Source of the DNA: Cyanophora paradoxa
Taxonomy: Eukaryota > Glaucocystophyceae > Cyanophorales > Cyanophoraceae
Assembly (NCBI GenBank): GCA_004431415.1
Contig: QPMI01000392.1
Location: forward strand, 21,168-85,167
Length of the DNA stretch: 64,000 nucleotides
Direction: 5' to 3'
Made by a program: the position numbers and the translations under genes. The notes beneath the pieces were generated by a model. That model saw only the letters and a list, made by a program, of their open reading frames with translations. It had not been told where the DNA came from and made no database searches. This document shows positions 13,164 through 22,108 of this stretch, one piece after another (the first letter of the stretch is position 1; each line of letters begins with the position of its first letter).

Positions 13164-13268
13164 GAGAGGCGGCCGAGCTCGGCACATTTGCGTGGTCGAA
13201 ACACGTCGACAACGACGGCAGCCACAGCACCTACAGCCGCAACCCGTAAACCCTTTTTGCAGAGAGCC

Positions 13269-14990
13269 ATGTCGACCGAGTCCGCCAACTTTGCCGCCGT
13301 CGACGCGTCGTCGGCCGCCGCGCGCGCCCTCTTCGGAGTCCGCCGGGCAGAGGCGTGGATCAAGGTCGGCTCGAGCCGCGCCATCGGGACGATCTGCGCG
13401 GCCGGCGCCGTCGCCGATGGCTCGGGCGGGGCGGCGCGCTTTGCCGTCCTCGTGCCGATGGTGCAGTCGCACTTTGCGTCCGTCATCAAGGGGACGAGCC
13501 TCTCGGCTGGCGCCCAGGAGGAGTGGACGCGTCTGCGGGTGGAGGTGGTCGAGAAGATTGGGGCCCAGCTCGTCCCCGGCGGCGGCTACGAGGCCGTGGG
13601 GGACATGTACCTGAGCCCCTCCGGATCGACGGCGCGCGATGTCGACGGGTCGATGCTTCTTGTCGTCGATTACATTCCTCGGCCGGGCCCCAAAATCATC
13701 GTCCGCATCCATCACCTGGAGATGCCGGGGCACGTCAGCCGCGGCTGGCTCGTTGAGGGTCGGGTGCTGCCTGCCGCGCCGGCGCCGGCCTCTGCAGGGG
13801 TGGCGCCGGCGCCGCCTGCACTTGCGCGCACCCCGCCGCCGGCCGCCCCCCAGCTCGCGATCGGCGGCGAGGTAACCGTCTTCGGGCTTTTCGCCTTTGG
13901 GGCCGGCGATCGCGTCTGCGGTCGCTCCGTCTCGTTGTTCGGCGCGGGATCGCGCTCGGGCTCTCCGCTCTCGATCTGGGCCGTGGTGGCGTTGGACGTC
14001 GGGATGGAGGCGCTCCGCGGGGGGGACTCGCTCGACGGCGAGGCGACGGATCGGAAGAGCGAGAAGGTCGTCGGCTGGATCGAAACGAGCCTTGCCGCCG
14101 AGCTGACGGCGTGGAACGGGGGGCGCCCGCTTCACGTGAGCATCCACGTCTACAACATCTGCTCGGGGGTGGATGCAGATATGGGACACATTCGCTTCGC
14201 CGCGGTGGCCATTCCCTGCGGGGAGGGGGAGACGCCCGTCGGCGAGTTTGTTGAGGGCGGGCCCACGCTGCCCAAGGAGGCCTTTTTCGGCCCTCACCCC
14301 GCGCACGCGAGCTGCATCAGGGCCCTGCGTCAGCGCGTGGCCGAACGGAACGCGCCCCTGGCAGGAGTGAGGCGGCGGGCGGCCGCGGGCGCCGTCGACG
14401 GCAAGAAGCTTAAGGAGGCGGCGGTGCGGCGGGCGGTGCCAGAGGACCTTCCGGAGGGGGAGGACGCGCTCCTTGCCCGCCTGCATCTGGCCATGGGCGA
14501 CGCGGCCGCCCGCGCCCTACCACGGGCCGCCCTGGCGAGGCGGGTCGCATGCCGCTCCACGGACCCCCGCATCCCCGAGGCGGCCGCCGCGGTCGGCGTC
14601 CGCTTCACCGCCCAGCACATCCTCCAGGCGGCCGGGCGCGGCGTCGACGTCGGGGGCGAGTACCTGGAGGCGATGTGCGCGGCGGCGGCCCCGGAGGAGC
14701 TGCGGGCGCTCGGGACGCGGCGGGACCTCGCCGAGGGGCTGCGGGCCGCCCTGGGCCGCCGCGGGGTCGCCCTCGCCGGCCCGAGCAACCGCGCCGCTCC
14801 CGTCGAGCCCGTCGTCGTGCGGGCGCCGACGGCGGCCGAGATGGCCGAGGCGGCGCAGCGCAGCCGGCAGAAGAAGCTGGAGGAGAAGGAGCTCCACCGC
14901 GCCCGCAACGAGGCCAAGCGCGCCGAGCGCGAGGAGGCGTCGACCTCGGGCCGCAGGAGCGGCCGCGCGACCCGCGGCCGCGCTCAGTAG
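13269..14990 (+). CDS. Intronless 573-aa protein of unknown function
   Basis: The ATG at 13269 (MSTESANF) is chosen because it follows the promoter elements at 13116-13163. The open frame extends further upstream but crosses those elements. No family is recognised. The first about 220 residues look globular, followed by an Ala/Pro-rich linker (about residues 160-200), a second globular part and a helical third part. The C-terminal 60 residues form a charged coiled coil (KKLEEKELHRARNEAKRAER) ending in a basic Arg/Gly tail that could bind nucleic acid or act as a nuclear signal. It converges with the TFIIB-like gene downstream, with 650 bp of spacer between. Confidence 0.8.
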   Translation: MSTESANFAAVDASSAAARALFGVRRAEAWIKVGSSRAIGTICAAGAVADGSGGAARFAVLVPMVQSHFASVIKGTSLSAGAQEEWTRLRVEVVEKIGAQLVPGGGYEAVGDMYLSPSGSTARDVDGSMLLVVDYIPRPGPKIIVRIHHLEMPGHVSRGWLVEGRVLPAAPAPASAGVAPAPPALARTPPPAAPQLAIGGEVTVFGLFAFGAGDRVCGRSVSLFGAGSRSGSPLSIWAVVALDVGMEALRGGDSLDGEATDRKSEKVVGWIETSLAAELTAWNGGRPLHVSIHVYNICSGVDADMGHIRFAAVAIPCGEGETPVGEFVEGGPTLPKEAFFGPHPAHASCIRALRQRVAERNAPLAGVRRRAAAGAVDGKKLKEAAVRRAVPEDLPEGEDALLARLHLAMGDAAARALPRAALARRVACRSTDPRIPEAAAAVGVRFTAQHILQAAGRGVDVGGEYLEAMCAAAAPEELRALGTRRDLAEGLRAALGRRGVALAGPSNRAAPVEPVVVRAPTAAEMAEAAQRSRQKKLEEKELHRARNEAKRAEREEASTSGRRSGRATRGRAQ

Positions 14991-15339
14991 TCGGGTCGTG
15001 GTCATGTTCACGATCAGTGCGAAATACATAAATGTACCCTTAATTGGTTGTGCGAATCGGTGTTTCTCGCGACTCGTCTAGCGCGGGGCTCGACTGGGGC
15101 TGGCGGGGGGTACCCCGGTAGCCTCTCCATCCGCGCCGGCGCCCGAGAGAGCCGGGTGGGCTCCCGGGCGGGGAGCCGCGAGGCGGCAGGGTGCGAATCC
15201 GGCCGTCGCCGCGCGGGAAGAGCCCGGAGCCGGCCGCGGGGTAGACCCGGGCGGCGCCTCGCGCGCCGGTGCGGCGCGGGCGCCTGCGCGCCACCGCTCT
15301 CGGGAAATTTCAAATCGCACCCCGAATCAATATATTGGG

Positions 15340-15387
<48 letters not shown>

Positions 15388-15637
15388 CGCGCGCCCACGC
15401 CCGCCCGGCCCTATCCAATGGCTATAGTATTAATATTTGTTCGATTCGTGTGCAGCATACATCCTCACTCGCGATCGTGATTTCCAAACAGAAGAATCCA
15501 AATTTGAAGGACCGGAGAGAGGAATGCACGACTCGGTGATACGGAGAAAGGCACATCGGCCAGCGCAGCGGGTGGTACGGTACCGGTGGGTCTAGACTAG
15601 ATCTAGATCTGCAGGTGCCCTAATCGCCGCGTCAGGC
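14991..15637. other. Intergenic spacer with a 46-C run and 3' palindrome
   Basis: Lies between convergent genes. It holds 46 uninterrupted C at 15341-15386, then A+T-richer sequence and palindromes at the 3' end of the minus-strand gene. No gene seen. Confidence 0.7.
15599..15610. terminator. Palindrome AGATCTAGATCT at a gene 3' end
   Basis: A perfect 12-bp palindrome starts 28 bp beyond the stop of the TFIIB-like gene. The identical sequence recurs at 53831-53842, downstream of another minus-strand gene. A role as a 3'-end hairpin signal is inferred. Confidence 0.45.
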
Positions 15638-16557
15638 CTAGGCACCGGGAGCGGGGCCGGGGCCGTAGCCCGCGGCCGTGCGCGAGGCCCGCCGCTGAAA
15701 CTCGCGGACCACGGGGAGCGCCGTGTACAGCGGGGTGGGGGCGAGGCCCCAGGCGGCGGCCGCGTGCCGCGGGCTGAGTCGCGGGGCCCCCGGCCCGCGG
15801 CTGAGGAGCACCGCCGCAGCGGCGACGGTGGCGGCGCGGATCTGCGGGATCCCGAGCTCGGGGGCCCTGCTCTCCCTGTGCCACCGCTCGGCCAGCGCGA
15901 GGGCGTCGGCCGTCTGGGCGCGGGTGCAGCCGAGGCGGGCCGCCAGCCCGGGCACGTAGAGGGCGGGCCCCACGCCCCCGTCCGTCCCGGGGGCGGGCGC
16001 CCCGGGGACCCTGCGGCGCAGCTCCCTGTAGCACCGGACGAGGGCGCGGCGCCGCGTGCCCTCGGGGCAGGCCGACTCGAACTCGCAGATCCGGCGCGGG
16101 ATATGCAGCGAGGTGCACGCCGAGTAGAGGGCCGCGAGGACCAGGAGCGAGTAGGGCCGCCCGTTGAAGAGTTCGGGCCGGAGCTTGAGCTGCCGCAGCG
16201 CCTCGGTCGCGGCGGCGGGGGGCAGGTTCAGCCGCTCGCAGGCGGAGCGGAGCTCCTCCAGCAGCCGCGGCCGTGCCTCGAGGGCGAGGCTCGTCGGCGA
16301 GGGTGGGCGCTTTGGTTTCGGGCGCTGGGCGCCGGCGGGGGCGGCGACGGCAAAGGCACCGGCGCCCGGGACGGGGGCGGGCCCGGCGCCCCGCGCGCCC
16401 GCACCGCCGGCCGGCGGCGCCCCTGGCTCGGGCTCGCGCTCGGGAGCGGCGGGGGTACAGCCCCGTTGCGCCTCGGGCGCGAGCCCGCCGTCCTCTCCGT
16501 CGATATCGTCGAGATCGATGTCCAGGTCGAGGTCGTCGAGCTCGAGGCTCGAATCGA

Positions 16558-16590
<33 letters not shown>

Positions 16591-16630
16591 TGGGGCCGGC
16601 AAAAGCCGGGGCGGGTGAGGCAGGGGCCAT
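15638..16630 (-). CDS. TFIIB-like protein, cyclin-fold repeats without zinc ribbon
   Basis: 330 residues, start MAPASPAP. Residues 1-110 are acidic (Asp/Ala runs) and Pro/Gly-rich. From about residue 110 there are two helical repeats resembling the paired cyclin folds of TFIIB-family factors. The first is centred on RPYSLLVLAALYSAC (compare the family's AAACLYIACR-type helix) and the second on AATVAAAAVLLSRG. In TFIIB these folds bind TBP and promoter DNA. The usual N-terminal zinc ribbon is absent, but a free zinc ribbon is the next gene upstream (16932-17153) on the same strand. Promoter: TATAAAGAGG plus a GGGAATCG half-match. The product probably acts in transcription initiation. The repeats are weak, so a divergent cyclin-like protein is the alternative. 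Confidence 0.65.
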
Positions 16631-16682
16631 ACTCCCGGGCTCCTGGTTGGTCCTCGACTGTCAGACCGCCGGCGGGGGCGGC

Positions 16683-16717
16683 CCCTCTTTATAGCCGGAA
16701 AGGGGGCGCGATTCCCG
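16683..16717 (-). promoter_or_regulatory. TATAAAGAGG box with imperfect GGGAATCCC
   Basis: On the minus strand a site reading GGGAATCGC (about 16708-16716) precedes CTATAAAGAGG (about 16685-16695), some 55-65 bp before the ATG at 16630. Confidence 0.55.
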
Positions 16718-16931
16718 TCGACCGCAAGCCCGGGGGCTACGGGCCCGAGTTTGATCCTTTTCGTCTCGAATTCCAAATGAAATGAAATCGATTCGCAACT
16801 GTCACAATCGCAAATTACCGGAGCTACATCTAGATCCGTAGTTACGCATTCTACGTAATTACAACATACGATCTCATCGCGCGGGCGGCTCGGCGGCTCG
16901 CGCACGCCTTTGGCCCGCGGCGGCCCCCTGG

Positions 16932-17153
16932 CTATAGGCCTCGAGCTCTGCATTCAAAGGGGCTCCCCGAATTCGCGTAGCACATCGTGAGTTCGTACGA
17001 CGGGCACGACACCAGGGGGGGAAGGGTCGACACCACTTCGCCGCAGTCCATGCACGTCGCGGAGCTCTCTTCCGTCTCGCAGACGTTGGCGTGCTCGCAT
17101 CTCTTGGTCGTCGGGCGACGGGGCGTGCGCGGGGCGCGATCGAACTTCTCCAT
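16932..17153 (-). CDS. Free TFIIB-type zinc ribbon, 73 aa
   Basis: The ATG at 17153 (MEKFDRAP) follows a TATATAAAGG box by about 100 bp. The core reads C-E-H, then ESSATCMDCGEVVS, then further Cys residues (SCPSYELTMC). This is the C-x-H...CxxCGxVV arrangement of TFIIB-type zinc ribbons, which contact RNA polymerase. It sits between the SKP1/BTB-like gene and the cyclin-fold TFIIB-like gene, all on the minus strand. A two-piece TFIIB working in trans is inferred from the adjacency. The longer frame upstream of this ATG overlaps the SKP1/BTB-like gene and lacks support. Another small zinc protein is the alternative. Confidence 0.6.
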   Translation of the reverse strand: MEKFDRAPRTPRRPTTKRCEHANVCETEESSATCMDCGEVVSTLPPLVSCPSYELTMCYANSGSPFECRARGL

Positions 17154-17251
17154 GTCGTCGGGCGCGATCGCGAGTGCGGGAGAGGGGGGCCGGCCGCGGG
17201 GGGAGGACGTGAGCGTCGGCGGTCGAGTGCCAAACGAGGCGCGCCGCCATC

Positions 17252-17271
17252 CTTTATATAGGAAATTCCCC
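17252..17271 (-). promoter_or_regulatory. TATATAAAGG box and GGGGAATTTCC, overlapping upstream gene's stop
   Basis: On the minus strand GGGGAATTTCC is followed at once by TATATAAAGG. The TAA stop of the SKP1/BTB-like gene (17254-17256) lies inside this TATA box. Confidence 0.55.
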
Positions 17272-18198
17272 GGCCCCGGCCGCCCCGCGCGGGGGTACGG
17301 CCGAGGGAATCCGGGCCGCCGAGAGCTCGCCACGTGTCGAGGCCGCGCCCGACCTAGATTCCTCTGCGGACCGCTCCTCGTCCCCTCGGTTTTCTCGGTG
17401 GCCCCTTCGGTATTCTCGGTGCTCTTCATCTCCGGGACCCGTGGACGTGCGAGCTCGCTTCGATTTTCCATCGCGGGGACGGGCGGCGGGTCCGGGCCCG
17501 CTCCCCACGTCGCCGTCGAGCCCGAGGCCGCCACAGCAGCTCGGCCCGCCGTCGGCGCCCTCATCGGCGTCCATTTCTGGCGCCCCCCGAGGCCCCTCGG
17601 AGGACCCCTCTTGATCTCGATCTCGATCCGCCGCGCGCGGCTCCGGCGCCGGCGCCGCCCGCCGCCGGCGGCCCGGCCGGCGCTCCCTGGCCCAGCGAGC
17701 GTCCAGGATGCGCAGGAGCTCCTTGAAAGCGTCCTTGCGCGATGCCACGCCCCCCCCGCGCCTGGCGGTCGCGTCGGAGAGCGCCTTGCTGTCGAAGTAG
17801 GCGAGCACGTCCAGCATCTCAAAGTAGGCGTCCAGGTCGGAGGCGGCCGTCCCGGGCCACTCGCCCCGCGCGGCGGCGTCGATCCGCCGCACGGAGCGCG
17901 GTGAAAAGGGGACGTCGACGACGAGCGGGCGCTCGGGGGTGCCGGCGGCGCCGTCGGAGCACTCGGAGAGGGTCTGCAGGAGCGCGCTCGTCCTCGCGAG
18001 GCCGCAGCAGACTTGGACGACCTCGCCCTCTAGATCTCCCCCGCCCTCGCCCCCGCCCTCGGCCCCGCCCCCTCTGGCGCTCGGCCTGCAGCGCAGGGCG
18101 ATGCCGGAAGGCGCGCCGTCGGCACGGCAGGCAATGAGAGCCTCGGGCGCCGGTGCGCGCGGCGCCGTCGGCGTCCGACGGTCGTCGGCCGTTGCCAT
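17254..18198 (-). CDS. SKP1/BTB-like protein with long low-complexity tail
   Basis: The ATG at 18198 (MATADDRR) is the first after the TATATACCCC box near 18285. 314 residues. About residues 45-150 match the SKP1/BTB fold by eye: EVVQVCCGLARTSALLQTL (strand-helix with the typical hydrophobic pattern), then VVDVPFSPRSVRRI, then YFEMLDVLAYFDSKAL, the signature helix pair. SKP1 and BTB proteins bridge substrate receptors such as F-box proteins to cullin ubiquitin ligases. Two F-box genes and a RING gene lie in this window. The C-terminal half is Arg/Asp/Gly/Glu-rich and probably disordered. SKP1 versus BTB cannot be decided here. Confidence 0.6.
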   Translation of the reverse strand: MATADDRRTPTAPRAPAPEALIACRADGAPSGIALRCRPSARGGGAEGGGEGGGDLEGEVVQVCCGLARTSALLQTLSECSDGAAGTPERPLVVDVPFSPRSVRRIDAAARGEWPGTAASDLDAYFEMLDVLAYFDSKALSDATARRGGGVASRKDAFKELLRILDARWARERRPGRRRRAAPAPEPRAADRDRDQEGSSEGPRGAPEMDADEGADGGPSCCGGLGLDGDVGSGPGPAARPRDGKSKRARTSTGPGDEEHREYRRGHRENRGDEERSAEESRSGAASTRGELSAARIPSAVPPRGAAGAGEFPI

Positions 18199-18277
18199 CT
18201 CAAACGCTACCTCTACCCCAGCGGGGTGCACGCGCGAGCGCGCGAAATTCGTGCTCGATTCCTGGCTCCAACGGCGG

Positions 18278-18490
18278 TAGGGGGTATATACAAAGTCGAA
18301 ATACCCGTTGGGCCACCTCTGACCGGCCGCGGGCAGGCGCGGGATTTGAATTCGAACCGGACTAGTACTCTTGCTGCCGCAGTGCCGGCTACCCCCGGCC
18401 CCCCGGCCTCCCCCCCCGCGCGTTGGGATTCCCGGTGCGTCCGACAACGGGAATCCCACGAGCGCGGTCGGCTCCGTCTCTATAAATTGG
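18278..18490. promoter_or_regulatory. Bidirectional promoter with two GGGAATCCC sites
   Basis: GGGATTCCC (18425-18433) and GGGAATCCC (18449-18457) precede TATAAATTGG (18481-18490) for the plus gene at 18546. TATATACCCC (minus reading, near 18285) serves the minus gene at 18198. The two genes diverge from this 350-bp region. Confidence 0.65.
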
Positions 18491-18545
18491 ATCGGACCCC
18501 GAGCACTTGGACAGTTGATGCGGGTACGGACCGCGGCCGGCGACG

Positions 18546-19436
18546 ATGAATTTGGAGGATTTGCAACGCGGATACGCCCACGCGATGGCTCGTCTCTCGC
18601 ATGATCCGGAGGGCCGTCGGTCAGCGGTCGGGCACGTGGCCTGGGTCGGCGTGCGCCCCGACACAATCTGCGATCTGCTCAGGTTTTTCTTGCGGGACGC
18701 TAGCCCGAATCGCGCTTATTTTAAGCTTCTCCGACGTTGCCCCGGCCGCGAGAAAATGGAGGCCTGGCTCCACCAGCTCTCGACCCGGGACTCGAGCGGA
18801 CGGGATGTCGACCCGGAACGCGACGCGCTGCTCTCAGAGGTGACCAAGTTCCTTCACGCGAACTGGAAGCACGTCATCTGCCACCCCATCTCCGGCGAGC
18901 CCGTCGTCCCGATCGAATTCAAGGGGATCCCCTTTGGAAGCCGCGCGCGCACCGAGCTGGCACCGCCCACCGCGGTCTCAAGGACCCTGCTCAGCCTCGG
19001 GGACAACGATCTCTTGGGGCTCCTCGGAATCGCCGCCGAGACGACGGAGGTGGACGCTACGGACCTGAGATGGCGCCTCGACGAGCTCCTCCGCACGGTC
19101 AACGCATGGAGGCGCTTCCTCCTCTTCAACCCGACGTACATTCCGCCCGCTGGCTCTTGCAACTACGAGGATTGCCTCGACCTATGGGACAAGATCTGCA
19201 AGATTGTAGATCCGTACACGTACACTCCGTCTGTGTCATGGACGGCGAAACGAATGGTGCGGCGCCGGCCCGGGGCCCCCGAGGTCTTTGCGAAGAGAAG
19301 CCAGTGGGAGGCATACAAGACACGCATACGCCGGACGATCGAGTGCTACAGTTTTGCCGATCTCTGGTACGAGGGCGCCGGCGTCGCCCTCGCCGCCGGC
19401 GCCGGTGCCAAGCGCCAGCGCCCTTGCACGCGGTAG
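18546..19436 (+). CDS. Intronless 296-aa protein of unknown function
   Basis: Start MNLEDLQRGY, about 55 bp after the TATAAATTGG box. Mostly helical and rich in Trp/Arg/Leu, with no low-complexity run except a short Ala/Gly stretch before the end (KRQRPCTR, possibly a nuclear signal). There is one C..C pair (SCNYEDC). No domain is recognised. It diverges from the SKP1/BTB-like gene and shares its promoter region. Confidence 0.8.
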   Translation: MNLEDLQRGYAHAMARLSHDPEGRRSAVGHVAWVGVRPDTICDLLRFFLRDASPNRAYFKLLRRCPGREKMEAWLHQLSTRDSSGRDVDPERDALLSEVTKFLHANWKHVICHPISGEPVVPIEFKGIPFGSRARTELAPPTAVSRTLLSLGDNDLLGLLGIAAETTEVDATDLRWRLDELLRTVNAWRRFLLFNPTYIPPAGSCNYEDCLDLWDKICKIVDPYTYTPSVSWTAKRMVRRRPGAPEVFAKRSQWEAYKTRIRRTIECYSFADLWYEGAGVALAAGAGAKRQRPCTR

Positions 19437-19462
19437 AGCTAGCTGCATCGACAGATCTACAG

Positions 19463-19478
19463 CTACAGCTAGCTGTAG
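19463..19478. terminator. 16-bp palindrome CTACAGCTAGCTGTAG after a stop codon
   Basis: A perfect palindrome 27 bp beyond the stop at 19436. Its position matches other 3' palindromes in the window, so a 3'-end hairpin role is inferred. Confidence 0.45.
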
Positions 19479-19802
19479 ACATGTGCGTATATATACGTGA
19501 AGTATGGACACGGAATTTGGAATCTGGTTACAATATCACGTTATACTCTTGCCGATGCGAAATGTACTCTCGCGTGCACTACCGTATACGTATATAGGCC
19601 GCGCCCTGCAGCTGTGCCCAACCCGACCAATGCAACGCACCCAGCTGCGGGGCAAACTCGCATTCGGATTCGCGAGTGCGGGCCGCCCGGGCGTCGCAGA
19701 TCTAGATATTCGATATCGACAGCGTAGACGCGCCTGATTGCTATTATTTCTATCATTCGAAATAGATACATGTAGCGGTAGCTAACGGTACCTGGCATCC
19801 GT

Positions 19803-20093
19803 TTAAGACCCTCCCTCGCCCTCGAGCCCACCGTCGCCGTCGACGACGTTGCCGGCGATGATTCGGTCCTCTTCTTCCATGAATCTGACTCCAAGCTCGA
19901 CGAGGTGCTCCCACGTCACCGACGCCTCGACTGCGACCAGATCTTCGAGCGTCTCGTAGTCGACGCCTGCGAGAAAGACCGTCTCTACGTCTTCAGCCCG
20001 CGTCGCCGTCGCGCCGGCGCCGTGCATCTCGCTCAGCTGCGGGCCGGCCGCGGGGCCCGCGAGGGCGATGGGCGTACGCATGCGCGGCGGCAT
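19803..20093 (-). CDS. Small acidic protein with a TWEEI-type repeat, 96 aa
   Basis: Start MPPRMRTPIAL after a CATAAAAGGG box. The C-terminal half carries the motif SVTWEHLVELGVRFMEEEDRI. A close version occurs twice in the gene at 37450-37812, so this is a small local family. No known family is recognised. It is acidic, probably helical, and ends in a Gly/Glu/Asp tail. Its promoter is of the GGGAATCCC class. Confidence 0.75.
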   Translation of the reverse strand: MPPRMRTPIALAGPAAGPQLSEMHGAGATATRAEDVETVFLAGVDYETLEDLVAVEASVTWEHLVELGVRFMEEEDRIIAGNVVDGDGGLEGEGGS

Positions 20094-20154
20094 TGCCTCC
20101 CTGATTGACGCCTCTTTTCTGCGGAAATGGAGTCTGACCGGATGGTGCGATGGA

Positions 20155-20224
20155 CCATCCCTTTTATGGGTCTGCCGACGCCGGGATTCCCATGGCCGAC
20201 CCCCGCGTCGACGCCTGGATTCCC
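20155..20224 (-). promoter_or_regulatory. CATAAAAGGG box with GGGAATCCC sites
   Basis: On the minus strand a site GGGAATCCA (20216-20224) and GGGAATCCC (20183-20191) precede CATAAAAGGG (about 20158-20169), upstream of the ATG at 20093. Confidence 0.65.
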
Positions 20225-20526
20225 AACGTTGACCCCTGCGCCCCCGCGCCAGGTACGTAGACGGTCCTAGTAGGCCTCTGCGCGGGCAACGATCAGAGTT
20301 TGATTTCGCACGCATGTTCCCGGGTTTGAGGTTCTACGGTTTTGTTTGTAATTACAAGCTTCAGATCGAATCATCAACGGTGCATGCACATAGATGTGAC
20401 ACGCGCTATAGCTAGCGCCTGCAATTATCGTTGCCGGGGCCAAACAGAAACGTTGTACTGTAATTATGATTATAACATGTACCTGCATACCTAGGCATAT
20501 GCCTCCCTGGACAGAGATCTAGAGAT
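20225..20526. other. A+T-rich spacer
   Basis: No gene seen. It includes palindrome-rich sequence (TGCATGCA, CTAGC, TATAGC) between a minus-strand promoter and the 3' end of the next minus-strand gene. Confidence 0.5.
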
Positions 20527-20548
20527 CTAGATATGCATGCATATCTAG
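20527..20548. terminator. 22-bp perfect palindrome at a gene 3' end
   Basis: A perfect 22-bp palindrome centred on TGCATGCA with arms CTAGATA, 24 bp beyond the stop of the minus-strand gene at 20572. More AGATCT repeats flank it. Confidence 0.5.
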
Positions 20549-20571
20549 CTATAGGATCTAGATCCGCGTAA

Positions 20572-20811
20572 TTAGAGCGGCTTGGCGGTGGCGACGAGGA
20601 TGATCTCGCCCGTCGAGGGCGAGACGGTCAGCTCGCACTCGACGCGCAGGTTGAGCGCCCGCAGGCCACGGGTGATGAATGGGTCGGAGAGGATATCCTG
20701 GCAAAGTCGCTCCATCGACGCGGCCGCCCCCGGGGGGGCGACGGCGTACATCTTGTCGCCTGTCGTGGTGATCAGGGTGTGGAAGGGGAGGCCGGCGTTC
20801 CGGTTGTCCAT
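20572..20811 (-). CDS. 79-aa intronless protein of unknown function
   Basis: Start MDNRNAGLPFH. Hydrophobic/charged alternation suggests a compact alpha/beta fold (LITTTGDKMYAVAPP, then a helix, then ELTVSPSTGEIILVATAKPL, a likely strand pair). No family is recognised. Upstream are two GGGAATCCC sites and a CACAAAACTG box instead of a standard TATA. Confidence 0.75.
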   Translation of the reverse strand: MDNRNAGLPFHTLITTTGDKMYAVAPPGAAASMERLCQDILSDPFITRGLRALNLRVECELTVSPSTGEIILVATAKPL

Positions 20812-20852
20812 GCTGCGGGTGGCAGGAGCTAGAGTGAGAAGTCGCCCACCGC

Positions 20853-20902
20853 CCAGCGCAGTTTTGTGCGCCCATCAATCGGGAATCCCAGGCGGGAATC
20901 CC
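20853..20902 (-). promoter_or_regulatory. Paired GGGAATCCC sites with CACAAAAC box
   Basis: Two perfect sites at 20881-20889 and 20894-20902, 13 bp apart start to start. They precede CACAAAACTG (minus reading, about 20855-20864), upstream of the ATG at 20811. Confidence 0.6.
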
Positions 20903-21302
20903 AACAGGTACCGGTGCGGCGCCGTCAACGTTAACGTGCTACGGTACCCACGACCTTGAGCTCGATCGCGATATCGATCCGGATCTCGAGCGTGTGGGCA
21001 CGTGCACCGGCCTCGTGCGCACGTGATGATGCATATGATCACCGCGTGTCGAACTCCCACTGATATAATAATATATCCACGTGCTGGCGCGTGCGCCGGC
21101 CACTGCGGGGGCTGCGACGTGAATTGAGCGCAAGCGCTCCTCGTCGCGATCTTATTCGAGTTCCGAATGCGCTTTTTGAACCCGAAACCCTCCGGCGGCC
21201 AACGGCGGCCAACCCCCTGTCGATCGGATTTTCTGGATCTTTGATTGCGTTCAATGTCATGAGTCACAAAATGAATTTAATTTCTGTACATCGACTTGAA
21301 CA
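20903..21302. other. Intergenic spacer, A+T-rich in places
   Basis: No gene seen between the minus promoter at 20902 and the end of the next minus gene at 21303. It contains short palindromes (GATATC, GCATATG) and two near-identical CGGCGGCCAAC copies near 21192-21212. Confidence 0.5.
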
Positions 21303-21734
21303 CTAGTACTGCCACCACGAGGCTGCATAGCACTCGGGCATAGCCACGATAGCTGCAGGCGTGCCACAAAGCGGGCGGGGCGGATCCGAATCGATGTCCC
21401 ACTCGCGATCGCACGTCCGTGCGCTCCATGAGGTCTGGAGCTCGCCTTTGCCGGCGCACCCCTCGCCCGCTTCGAATTTCGCCCTCCAAACGGCGTCCAC
21501 GTCGACGTCGACGTCCGAGCCACGTGCACGCAGGTCGTCGGGTTTGAATTTGTCGTCTAGATCTCCGAGCAGCGTACACGTGTAGCCATCGGGCCCGAAA
21601 TTGCCCTGGATGAAGGCCAGCGCGTGCGCCTCGCCCTCGCGCTCCTCCAGCTCGTTTACCATTTGAAGTTCATCCTCGTATGCGTAGCCCTCGTCCGTGG
21701 GCACGAGCGGGGTGAAGCAACGTGCGGTCGACAT
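21303..21734 (-). CDS. 143-aa acidic intronless protein of unknown function
   Basis: The ATG at 21734 (MSTARCFTPL) is chosen because the GGGAATCCC sites and CACAAAACGGG box lie just upstream. The frame extends upstream across them. The protein is acidic, with an Asp/Val run (DVDVDVDAVW) in the middle and a C-terminal Ala/Cys/Trp segment (ASWWQY). No family is recognised. Confidence 0.72.
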   Translation of the reverse strand: MSTARCFTPLVPTDEGYAYEDELQMVNELEEREGEAHALAFIQGNFGPDGYTCTLLGDLDDKFKPDDLRARGSDVDVDVDAVWRAKFEAGEGCAGKGELQTSWSARTCDREWDIDSDPPRPLCGTPAAIVAMPECYAASWWQY

Positions 21735-21805
21735 CCAATTGCAAGATCGATCTCCTCGCGATTTTTCGCGAAACGCAAATGACGCTGCACCTCGGGCCCG
21801 CTCCC

Positions 21806-21892
21806 GTTTTGTGGGCATGGCCATGGGCTGGCGCGGCGCGGGATTCCCGGCCGCGGCCCGGCCCCCTCTCAAAAACGACCGACGGGAATCCC
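21806..21892 (-). promoter_or_regulatory. GGGAATCCC sites and CACAAAACGGG box
   Basis: GGGATTCCC at 21840-21848 and GGGAATCCC at 21884-21892. The box CACAAAACGGG (minus reading, about 21810-21822) lies between them and the ATG at 21734. Confidence 0.6.
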
Positions 21893-22108
21893 GGACGCTA
21901 ATCGGGATCGCGGCTCGGGCTCCCAGGAGGTGCCGATGGCCGCGGCATTCATATGCATACTCGCTACCTCCGATAGCCTCGTCGTTGCATTGCGTAACAA
22001 ATCGACACAAGCATTCGAATTCATCACCCGCTTACAGCTTTGGAAAATACACTATTCATGCTACGTGGGACGATCCGTCCGGCCGCCGGCCATGGCTATA
22101 CATAGAAA

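Noticed and set aside
17252-17271. NF-kappaB regulation, because GGGAATCCC and GGGGAATTTCC resemble kappaB sites
   Set aside because: The resemblance is real, but a 9-bp palindrome beside a TATA box is no evidence for that animal factor here.
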